Positions 23,440 to 31,856 of a DNA stretch of 64,000 nt are shown piece by piece. Below the pieces are notes generated by a model. It was not told the DNA's origin. It made no database searches and was given only the letters and a program-made list of their open reading frames with translations. This DNA is from Girardinichthys multiradiatus (lineage: Eukaryota; Chordata; Actinopteri; Cyprinodontiformes; Goodeidae): contig NC_061816.1 in assembly GCF_021462225.1 (NCBI RefSeq), forward strand, positions 4,025,854 through 4,089,853, given 5' to 3'. The position numbers and the translations under genes were made by a program. The stretch's first letter is position 1. Every line of letters begins with the position of its first letter.

Positions 23440-23754
23440 AATGCCTGGTTCACACAGCAGGATTTTTAGAGTGATTTTTCCTCCGATATTCCCCTTCCAA
23501 CATGCCCAGATCGTTGTGCTGGCTATTAAGTAGGGATAGGTACCGTATTCGGTACTTTCATAGGTAACGACAGAATTCCGTCGGTACTACGGAGTACCAA
23601 TTCACGTAAAATCAAACGGTACCATGTTTCGGTGTCTAAACGCATCATTGTGACACTAAGGGAGTGGAAGACTGGGTGATTTTCCATGTCGGACATGAAC
23701 ACAGCATTGCACACACAAGAGTGTAATGATGTTAGTAGCCGTCGGTACCGTCAA

Positions 23755-23912
23755 CAAAGCATGGCTGATAGAAAGCGCTCAAAAGTATGGCTCCACTTTT
23801 TTAAAATGCGGTGCAGATTACGCTCACTGCAATATTTGTGATAAAGTGCAAAACCACCGGTGGGAAAACTTTTAATCTGAGGAAGCACCTGCAGTATTTC
23901 CCCTACCATTAT
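23755..23912 (+). pseudogene. BED zinc-finger remnant of hAT transposase
   Basis: Split over two frames: SKVWLHFF in one, then HCNICDKV (the Cys pair) and NLRKHLQ (one His) in the next. This is the order of the BED finger at the amino end of hAT transposases, which binds the transposon ends. A frame shift near 23810 and the missing rest of the protein make it a relic. Confidence 0.7.
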
Positions 23913-23924
23913 CCAAGGAAGGCG

Positions 23925-23948
23925 CCCCCCCCCCCCCCCCCCCCCCCC
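23925..23948. repeat. C24 homopolymer
   Basis: Twenty-four consecutive C, directly after the BED finger relic. Its exact length is likely assembly-sensitive. Confidence 0.9.
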
Positions 23949-24061
23949 AAGAGGATCACACAGCATGTAGGAATAGTACGTTTTAACAGCTAAATTCATT
24001 CATTTAATAGATCACATTGTGAGCGATTTCTGTCCCTGCATCGTCTCTACTCTACTTTCCA

Positions 24062-25117
24062 TGGCCAAACTTGACAAAAGCTGGACGAAAACAGGCTCAG
24101 AAAACTGGTCAGGGAGGCTGCCAAGAGGCCGACAGCAACACTGAAGGAGCTGCAGGAATTTCTGGCAAGTACTGGCTGTGTACTACATGTGACAACAATC
24201 TCCCGTCTTCTTCATGTGTCTGGGCTATGGGGTAAGGTGGCAAGATAGAAGCCTTATCTTACAAAGCAAAACATCCAAGCCCGGCTTAATTTTGTAAAAA
24301 GACATCTGCCAAACGCATGTGGGAAAATGTGTTATGGTCAGATGAAACCAAGGTTGAACTTTTTGGACATAATTCCAAAAGCTATGTTTGGCGTAAAAAC
24401 AACGCTGCTCATCACCAAAAGAACACCATACCTACAGTGAAGCATGGTGGTGGCAGCATCATGCTTTGTGGCTGTTTATCTTCAGCTGGAACTGGGAGGA
24501 GGGAATTATGAACAGTTCAAAATACCAGTCAGAGTTGGCACAAAACCTTCAGCCTTCCATTAGAAAGCTGAAGATGAAGAGGAACCTCATCTTTCAGCAC
24601 AACAATGACCAAAAGCACACATCTAAAGCATAAAAAAAAATGGCTTCACCGGAATAAGATTGAGGCTTTGTAATGGCCCAGCCAGAGTCCAGACCTGAAT
24701 CCCATCGAACATCTGTGTGGTGAAGTGAAGAGGGCTGAGCACAGGCGATGCCCTCGCAAACTGTCAGATTTGGAGTGGTTTTACAAAGAAGAGTGGGCAA
24801 ATATTGCCACACCAAGATGTGCCACGCTGATAGGCTCCTACCTAAAAAGATTCAGTGCTGTAATAAAAGCCAAAGGTGCTGCAACAAAGCATTAGTTTAA
24901 GGGTGTGCATATTTATGCAACCAGGTTATTTAAAATTTTTTATTTTATATTCGTCCCTTTTAAGGGTTTCAGTTTGTTTTTCAATTGCATTGTACAGGTT
25001 ATAGGTCACATTAAAAGATGGAAAAAGTTGTGAAATTATTTGTCTTGCTGTCATTTTTTAACATAATGAAAACCTGGCATTTGAACAGGGGTGTGTAGAC
25101 TTTTTATATCCACTGTA
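24062..25117 (+). mobile_element. Tc1-like transposon remnant inside the hAT
   Basis: The frame 24317-24511 reads [16 protein letters not shown] (first catalytic Asp) and [11 protein letters not shown]. Later, in other frames, DNA for FQHNNDQKHTSKA and [12 protein letters not shown] (last Glu) follows. The right end is 'gtagactttttatatccactgta'. The left terminal repeat and helix-turn-helix are missing, so it was truncated. Several stops; inactive. Confidence 0.8.
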
Positions 25118-25802
25118 TATTGAGAAATAGAACACCTTAAAGTCTATATATTGAGAAATAAATAGTGTAAATTGAAAATTTTTGAAATGTTATTGTTAAA
25201 CGAACTAACATTTATTACCACACAGACACACACAAAAGTACAGAAAACTGGTACCGTTGAGTACCGGTATTGATTCCCAGGTACCGAGTATCTGTACCAT
25301 ATTGGTTCAAATGTGAAAGGTACCCATCCCTACTATTAAGATAATCTTATAAGATAATCGTGCCGTGTGTGGTGTGTTAAGAGTGATCTAGTCTGCTTGG
25401 AAGGATGTCGGGACTGCTCCAAACTCAAATTGGAGATATTCAACATGTTGGATCGTCTTGTCCGATTTCCTAACGTGTGGAGTATTCCCTGAGGACATAC
25501 GAGCACGCAGCCTGTTGAATGTGACGTGTAGCCCATCAGAAAGCCAGGTAACAGAAACACGGAATTGAATTACTATGAACCCACGTTTCATCTTGAGAGT
25601 TTGCAAGATTTTCCGTCTGAAATCTGAATGTTTGTGAGGGAAATCGGTTTGTGTGTGGTGTGTTATCCTTGCCATGTGGCTGGACACCACACACTGTAGG
25701 ACTGAATGTGTTGTACCTACCATTCTTTATCGTCACGTATGGGGTCTCAAGTTTTGAAAATCAGCTCACAATTTGAAAATCCTGCTGTGTGAATCAGGCA
25801 TT

Positions 25803-26718
25803 AAACATTATTTTAATAAAATAATTTTCTTAAAAGATTTCCAAATTAGAAAACAATACTCATTTTGGATGTTAAGCAATTACTCATCAGCACATGGTTG
25901 AACTAAGTTATTAACTCTTAAAATGGCGACTCAAACCTTTATTTAAAGATGCCAGGGGTCGCACGGCCAATGGACAAATAGAGAAATGTGGTGGTACCAC
26001 ATCCGGGTCACACAAAGAAGATAGCTCATTCATTAATCATAGCAGTTTTATTCATATGTTAATATTTGTATTAATGGTATTTAATGTGTATACAAGCTCT
26101 GACGGCACGTTATCTAACAAGTACAGAGTGAATGAAACAAGCTCTGTTGTAAACAAAGCTGTCTACTGTGTAGTATTAGCAGAGGTATTAGCATGTTAAC
26201 CGCTAGAAGAGACAACGTTTAGCATATTTTAAGCAATATTCAAACCCATTTTTAGCAGGTTAGTTCAAGGAGATTAAGGAAAAACACAAATAAAATGGAT
26301 CAAAATCCCATTACTGAAACACCAGTGTTTAAAACATCTTATTGAAATAAAGTTTATCTCAACTTTAAAACACAGCACAAATAAGACTAGCCTTCACAAT
26401 AGCATCACAAGGTTGCCTTATACCACCACAGACAAAAGCTGAACATCATGTAATTAGCAATATTAGGGTGTTTTATCCTAAACTAGATTTCTTTGCCCAG
26501 ACACCACCTCTTTTGTGGACCATTCTTATGAACAGAAGTGAATAAAGGTCTAAGTCCACGTTTCATCCATGGGTGGGGCACAGCAATGTGAGAGATTCGC
26601 AGCCAGAGGCAACCATATTTCAAACAATAATATACAATGTAAATTCGATCCATAACATAGACAGATTTCTAGATTGAAACTCATCTCTATAATGTTTCAA
26701 CGAAATTCTAGAAACTGG
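25803..26718. other. AT-rich unassigned DNA
   Basis: No frame of interest and no recognised repeat family. Confidence 0.35.
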
Positions 26719-26719
26719 A

Positions 26720-27245
26720 ATTTCCACAGATCTGCTGCCCTTAGCTAGCTAACCTAATAACAGACGTGGAGGAACCAACACCAAGACTCCCTCATCGTTG
26801 TTCTCTGAGATTTTAACAGCACAAATCTCACTTATGAACGTCCTAAATACAGAGAGCCCAACTAGAGACGCCAACACTCTGGACCACTGCTACACAGTTT
26901 TAAAGGATGCCTATTGGCCTGTGCCCTAAGCAGCTTCAGCACTCTGAACACCATCTGCTTCAGCTCATACAAACCAACATAAATAAAGAATGTGTAAGCC
27001 TGTGGTAAGGACTATAAAGAAGTGGACAGAGGAATTAAAGCAGAAGTTACAGGCCTGCTTGGACTGCACAGATTGAAGTATCTTTTTAAGCTGAAGCCAC
27101 TGACCTCATCAAACTCACTGACACAATGACATCATAAACCATGTTTTTGTGAGGACATGTGTGTGTCCACCAAGACATTTTACACATACAACGACAGCAA
27201 CCACACCTGAGAAAGCTGGCTCAGACCAAATGAAGAGGCCCACAG
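26720..27245 (+). mobile_element. LINE endonuclease-region remnant, copy 1
   Basis: Closely similar to 57395-57910 on the same strand. Pieces of a non-LTR endonuclease can be traced across frames: a decayed GDFN block with NLTYE-x-PKYRE, then SKKWTEELKQKLQACLDCTDW, then VCVHQDILHIQRQQ-like wording equal to the C(V)P-T-R-x-x-x-x-x-N-N-DKPW region. Many stops. It ends just 3' of zinc-finger gene 1, as copy 2 lies on the 3' side of zinc-finger gene 2. Confidence 0.65.
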
Positions 27246-27409
27246 CAGTTTGTGAACCCTCTGTTCACAGGATGAACTCCTACCATATCAGCCACAGTCA
27301 CCCCCGGTATATGATACATTTTTTCCACAATCATACCCAGCAAAAAGCAAAAAGGTTTTTATTTTCTTTAAGTTCTAGTGTGTTGGCTTAGATTTGGCAT
27401 AAAGGTAAA

Positions 27410-27552
27410 GTTTTTAACACATTCAAAAGGTTTCTCTCCATTGTCTTTTCGTCTGTGGATGTTTAAAGATGACTTGAAGGCAAAATATTTACCACAAGCA
27501 TCATAGCTTGAGGGTTTAGTTCCTCTGTGAGTTATCATGTGTGGGATTAAAT
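27410..27552 (-). pseudogene. relic zinc fingers beyond the stop of gene 1
   Basis: In a frame shifted from that of the gene, the minus strand continues with LYKKLNLIPHMITHRGTK, then DACGKYFAFKSSLNIHRR and NGEKPFECV: two decayed C2H2 units with lost Cys or His. They show that the array once extended at least two fingers further and was cut by a frame shift near residue 625. Confidence 0.8.
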
Positions 27553-29472
27553 TTAACTTTTTGTATAATCTTTTAAGACAAGCATCTCAAATAAAGAGCT
27601 TCTCTCTCCTCTGTGGATTCTAATGTGTTTGTTCAAATGTGCCTTTTGGTAAAATCTCTTTCCACATGCATCACAACCAAAGGGTTTCACTCCTGTGTGA
27701 ATTCTCATGTGTCTGTTTAAATGTGACTTGGAGATAAATCTTTTTCCACAAATATCACAACTAAAAGGTTTAATTTCTGTGTGGGTTCTCATGTGCATGT
27801 CAAAAAGTGACTTGCAGGCTAATATTTTTCCACATGCATCACAACCAAAAGGTTTGTCTCCTGTGTGGATTCTATTGTGTTTGTTTAAATCTGACTTGGA
27901 AGAAAATCTTTTTCCACATGCATCACAACCAAAAGGTTTGTCTCCTGTGTGAATTCTCATGTGTGTGTTTAAATGTGACTTTTGGTAAAATCTATTTCCA
28001 CAAGCATCACAACCAAAGGGTTTCACTCCTGTGTGGATTCTCATGTGTGTGTCTAAATGTGACTTGTAGGCAAATCTTTTTCCACAAGCATCACAACCAA
28101 AGGGTTTGACTTCTGTGTGGATTCTCATGTGTTTGTTTAAATTTGACTTGTGGTAAAATCTATTTCCACAAGCATCACAACCAAAAGGTTTGTCTCCTGT
28201 GTGAATTCTCATGTGTTTGTTTAAATCTGACTTGGAAGCAAATCTTTTCCCACACGCATCACAACTAAAAGGTTTGTCTCCTGTGTGGATTCTCATGTGT
28301 GTGTTTAAATGTGACTTTTGGTAAAATCCATTTCCACAAGCATCACAACCAAAGGGTTTCACTCCTGTGTGGATTCTCATGTGTGTGTCTAAATGTGACT
28401 TGTAGGCAAATCTTTTTCCACAAGCATCACAACCAAAGGGTTTGACTTCTGTGTGGATTCTCATGTGTTTGTTTAAATTTGACTTTTGGTAAAATCTATT
28501 TCCACAAGCATCACAACCAAAAGGTTTGTCTCCTGTGTGAATTCTCATGTGTTTGTTTAAATCTGACTTGGAAGCAAATCTTTTTGCACATACATCACAA
28601 CTAAAAGGTTTGTCTCCTGTGTGGATTCTCATGTGGCTGTTTAAATGTGACTTTTGGTAAAATCTATTTCCACAAGCATCACAACCAAAGGGTTTGACTC
28701 CTGTGTGGACTTTCATATGTCTTTTTAAATCATGTTTCAAGTTAAAACCTTTACCACACTCACCACAGTTAAACTTTTTACTACCTGTCTGGACCTTTGT
28801 CAGTGAATCTATGTTCTTCTTCTCTGTGAAACACATCTCATTACCAGAACAATCTGAAGACATTAATCTTGGATGACATGTCATGTGACTCTGAAGAGAG
28901 CGTCTGTTAGCAAATTTTCCTCCACACTTAGAGAAGCTCAAAGATTTGTTGACAGTGTTTCTGTCTGACCCTGGAGTCCTGCTCTCCTTCCAATCATCCT
29001 CACTGTCTTCAGTTTCAGAGTCTGATAAGTGTTTAAGCTCAGATTTATGATGCTTCACATCATCATCATCTTCATCATCCTCACTATCTTCAGTTTCAGA
29101 ATAGTTGGAAGAGCCTCCATGATTATTTAGATCCGAGTTCCTGCTGGATTCTGCTGTCCCACAGTCCTCTTCTTTAATTTCTGTTTTTATCTGGTCAGCC
29201 GAGCTGCTGCTTGGAAGATCTCTGTCTTCTGTCTGGTGTTGATGAAGCTGAGAGAGCAGAGGTTTCTCTTCATCCTCTTCACTCTTCATATGAACAACAG
29301 TTAATGGAAACCTGGTATCATCAGTCTCCTTCTTCACATTCAGTTGTTCTCCATCCTGGCTGGCCCAGATTCTTTCATTTTCCTCCTTTATGTGGTGGAG
29401 CTCCAGCTCCTGCTGGTCCATATCAGGACTCTGTTCTTCAGGAGCCTCTTCTTTAACATCTGCAGACATCAT
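27553..29472 (-). CDS. C2H2 zinc-finger protein 1 (14 fingers)
   Basis: A 639-residue open frame starting MMSADVKEEAPEEQSPDMDQ. Residues 1-110 are acidic and KEE-rich; 124-163 are a Ser/Asp/Glu tract (SETEDSEDDEDDDD). A degenerate finger at 180-200 has Phe for its first Cys (FSKCGGKF). Fourteen regular fingers fill 234-620, each C-x2-C-x12-H-x3-H with linkers TGDKPF, TGVKPF or TEVKPF. Such proteins bind DNA in the nucleus with residues -1, 2, 3 and 6 of each helix (for example Q-S-H, S-S-D, Q-S-N, Y-S-H patterns here). Fingers 2-5 and 6-9 are a 336-bp duplication. The ATG lies where related exons have a splice acceptor, so an upstream exon may not be needed. The carboxyl tail ERSSLFEMLVLKDYTKS comes from a frame shift. 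No KRAB or SCAN domain. Function unknown; transposon repression is plausible for this class. Confidence 0.85.
   Translation of the reverse strand: MMSADVKEEAPEEQSPDMDQQELELHHIKEENERIWASQDGEQLNVKKETDDTRFPLTVVHMKSEEDEEKPLLSQLHQHQTEDRDLPSSSSADQIKTEIKEEDCGTAESSRNSDLNNHGGSSNYSETEDSEDDEDDDDVKHHKSELKHLSDSETEDSEDDWKESRTPGSDRNTVNKSLSFSKCGGKFANRRSLQSHMTCHPRLMSSDCSGNEMCFTEKKNIDSLTKVQTGSKKFNCGECGKGFNLKHDLKRHMKVHTGVKPFGCDACGNRFYQKSHLNSHMRIHTGDKPFSCDVCAKRFASKSDLNKHMRIHTGDKPFGCDACGNRFYQKSNLNKHMRIHTEVKPFGCDACGKRFAYKSHLDTHMRIHTGVKPFGCDACGNGFYQKSHLNTHMRIHTGDKPFSCDACGKRFASKSDLNKHMRIHTGDKPFGCDACGNRFYHKSNLNKHMRIHTEVKPFGCDACGKRFAYKSHLDTHMRIHTGVKPFGCDACGNRFYQKSHLNTHMRIHTGDKPFGCDACGKRFSSKSDLNKHNRIHTGDKPFGCDACGKILACKSLFDMHMRTHTEIKPFSCDICGKRFISKSHLNRHMRIHTGVKPFGCDACGKRFYQKAHLNKHIRIHRGERSSLFEMLVLKDYTKS
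27850..28689 (-). repeat. four-finger higher-order repeat, 336-bp period
   Basis: Unit 1 28354-28689 (fingers 2-5) and unit 2 28018-28353 (fingers 6-9) match almost base for base at an offset of exactly 336 (4 x 84). A partial third unit, 27850-28017, covers fingers 10-11. Helix order YQKSHL, ASKSDL, Y(Q/H)KSNL, AYKSHL is repeated. Confidence 0.9.
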
Positions 29473-29509
29473 TGAAACACTTTATATGCATAATGAACAT
29501 TATCCTTTC

Positions 29510-30110
29510 TTCTTCTATTGGCCCCTTTATCCTTAAAGTTATTAATAGTAGTTTGACCTCCAGCGTGGAGCAGAACAATTTGAAACATACTATTGTGAAA
29601 TCTGGCCTCAATCATTCTGCTTTGTTAATCTTTAGGCCGATCTCCAAGTTACCCTTTTCTGTCCAAAATTTTGGAACAACAGTTTACAACCAGCTGAAGC
29701 CTTACTGGATAAATATATGATTATGGAAGTGTTCCAGTCTGGGTTTAAAACTTACCACTGAATCGGCTCTTTTAGGGATTTTTGATGATGTATTCTTAGC
29801 AACGGATTCTGGGAACTGCTTTTAGATTTACCAGCTGCTTTTGATCCAGTGGATCATAACGTTCTCATCTCCAGACTGGAGCAGTGGGTGGGCATCACTG
29901 GCTCAGCTCTTTAATGGTTCAGGTCCTACTTCTCTGATAGGAGTTTCTGGATCATGGTGGATTATTTTACCTCCCCTGGGGGGTACCTCAGGGCTCCATT
30001 CTTGGTCCTCTCCTGATCTTTCTGCTGCTTTTAGAAAACATTGCATTTAATTTTTGTGCTGACGACTGTCAAGTCTATTTCCCTTTAAAACATAATGTTT
30101 TTGTTTAGCC
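29510..30110 (+). mobile_element. L2-like LINE reverse transcriptase remnant
   Basis: Across several frames: RPISKLPFLSKILEQQ, a decayed FQSGF region, then LDLPAAFDPVDHNVLISRLEQWVGITGSAL (YxDxxxAFD-type block, first catalytic Asp), SDRSFW, and CADDCQVYF (the FADD/YADD box with Tyr lost to Cys context). Stops throughout. It lies head to head with zinc-finger gene 1, starting about 40 bases from its ATG. Confidence 0.75.
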
Positions 30111-30419
30111 TCTTCATTATTGTCTCTGAATTTTCTTAATTTTAATTAAATAAAACTGGTGATGCTTTTCAAATCCAGTGACTCCAGCAGTATTTCTTCC
30201 TGTGGCCCAGCATAAAAATCCAGCATCATTAATTCAGTTTTACTTTAGTAAAAATGAACCATGGACTAAAACTTAAAACAGGTTTGAATGTCCCACCCCA
30301 GTAGCAGCATTAATTCTGCTTCGTTGTTACATCAACTACCTCTCAGCGGTAGCCTGAAGGTCCTGGGTCTGACTCCCCCTCCTCATTTATCTTCTGTATG
30401 TAGCTTTGATATCTCTGTT

Positions 30420-30875
30420 GACCAGGTGCGTAGAGAGCTTTAAAAGTTTCACCCTAGGAAATCTCCTGGTCCTGACGGTATCAGCCCAAGGGTTCTGAAG
30501 GCTTGTGCGGGTCAACTGAGTGGAGTGCTGCAGTACCCCTTTGCTATGAGCCTGAAGCAACAAAGAGTTCCAGAGCTATGGAAAACATCATGTCTGGTCT
30601 AAGTGCCAAAGAAAGTACATTCTAAAGGACTTCATGACTATAGACCCATAGCTCTGACCTCTCACATTATGAAGGTCAGAGAGAGGCTGGTTCTGGTGCA
30701 CCTGAGGACACGGGTGTCTGCAGCCCAGAAGCCTCTGCAGTTTGTTCACCAGCCCCATGTTGGAGTGGAGTTCTGTGTGTGTCCTTTAGACTTTTATTAG
30801 TGCATATTGTTTGTTTTTATGGGTGTATTTTATGCTGGGACAAATGAATTTCCCCTTTGAGGATTAATAAAGTTT
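30420..30875 (+). mobile_element. Rex1-like LINE reverse transcriptase remnant with 3' tail
   Basis: Encodes SPGPDGISPRVLKACAGQLS, RVPELWKTSCLV, a stop, VPKKVHSKGLHDYRPIALTS and LQFVHQPHVGVE, blocks 1-2 of a non-LTR reverse transcriptase. It then jumps to a 3' end, 'gattaataaagtttcaatcaa', so the middle is deleted. Confidence 0.75.
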
Positions 30876-31156
30876 CAATCAATTTGTCAAAGCTTGGCTC
30901 ACAGGTCCTCTTTCTTTCAGTTGAGGCGGCCGTCAGAAATCAAGCCCCTCTAGTCTTTCTCTGTCTTGCTGTGACATTTAGTGGCTAAAAGGCAACCAGC
31001 TTTGTCGGGAAACTGTTGGTCTAGAGTTGATGCACACGCTGGGGATAGTATTTATCCTGATATTTAATTCCAGCTCCAGACCTTCTACAGGTAGATATCC
31101 CCTTGGGCAAGGCGCTTATTCCCAAGGTTCCACATCGATGAATGGATGTACTGGCC

Positions 31157-31157
<1 letters not shown>
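30876..31157. other. short dispersed-repeat debris
   Basis: 31080-31140 ('tccccttgggcaaggcgctt') resembles a repeat piece common in fish genomes next to GT microsatellites. Otherwise unassigned. Confidence 0.35.

Positions 31158-31218
<61 letters not shown>
31158..31218. repeat. (GT)n microsatellite, about 60 bp
   Basis: About 30 uninterrupted GT units; the Cys-Val repeats read here in two frames are artefacts. Confidence 0.97.
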
Positions 31219-31222
<4 letters not shown>

Positions 31223-31856
31223 GTACTTGCTGCTGATTAAGAACAATTTTTCGTATTTTTATCGCAAAGTGAGGACATTTTCCTGGTCCTCACGCTTTCA
31301 AATTCCGTTCTTGGGACAGGGGTTAGGTTTAGTACTAGGGTATGAATTGAGTTTAGGCCCAAGAAATCAAGAATAATGAATGGAAGTAACTGAAAAGTCC
31401 TCATAAAGATAGAAGTACAAGGATGTGTGTGTGTGTTGACCACTAAATGTTTATCTACCATTACCGTGCCAAATTGGTACCCATTAGGCTTATTTTGTTA
31501 GAATGGCATGTTGTGAAATTATGATTATATGATTATGAATATTTAGAAAAAAATAGAATTCAACAATCATAATTAATATATAATGTATCATTCATATCCA
31601 AAATCACCCACCGTGTTTAGCTATTCAGAATATACTATGAAAATGTGATTGTTTGGCTGCTAGCAGTTAATAATTGGAAGTATTAAGTGAGAAGCATGGA
31701 CGTGAGGACATGATGAGTGGCTGAGATCTCGCGAGAGCTGTGCGCAAATAATATGGTGGCATACTGGTACACAAATACTATCAACTCGGATAAAACAAGC
31801 CAATAAATTGAAGAAATAGAAACATAGAAACGTTTAAAATACTAACCACTGTCTCA
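31219..31856. other. AT-rich unassigned DNA
   Basis: No gene or repeat recognised up to the Tc1-like insertion. Confidence 0.35.

Larger units (their letters stand above)
23531..25332 (+). mobile_element. hAT transposon with exact 8-bp target duplication
   Basis: Target site duplication ctattaag is found at 23523-23530 and 25333-25340. Terminal repeats are 'tagggataggtacc' and 'ggtacccatcccta'. Eight-base duplications and such ends are diagnostic of hAT. Subterminal regions hold many ggtac(c) motifs on both sides, likely transposase-binding sites. The interior keeps only a BED zinc-finger piece, a C24 run and an inserted Tc1 remnant; no hAT catalytic domain or dimerisation region was seen, so it is non-autonomous. 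Confidence 0.9.
23440..25802 (+). mobile_element. inverted-repeat element of about 550 bp, copy 1, split by a hAT
   Basis: Ends are 'aatgcctggttcacacagca' and its near-perfect complement at about 25776-25802. Removing the hAT (23531-25332) plus one target copy leaves about 550 bp, the same length as copy 2 at 48679-49225, which it matches in reverse orientation (for example 'ctgcttggaaggatgtcggg'). No transposase frame. It is a non-autonomous DNA transposon; no clear target duplication was found, so the superfamily is unknown. Confidence 0.75.

Noticed and set aside
27707..28109. Plus-strand frames over the finger array
   Set aside because: Shadows of the minus-strand zinc-finger repeats, periodic because the array is periodic.
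31027..31376. Cys-Val repeat frames
   Set aside because: Translation of the GT microsatellite.
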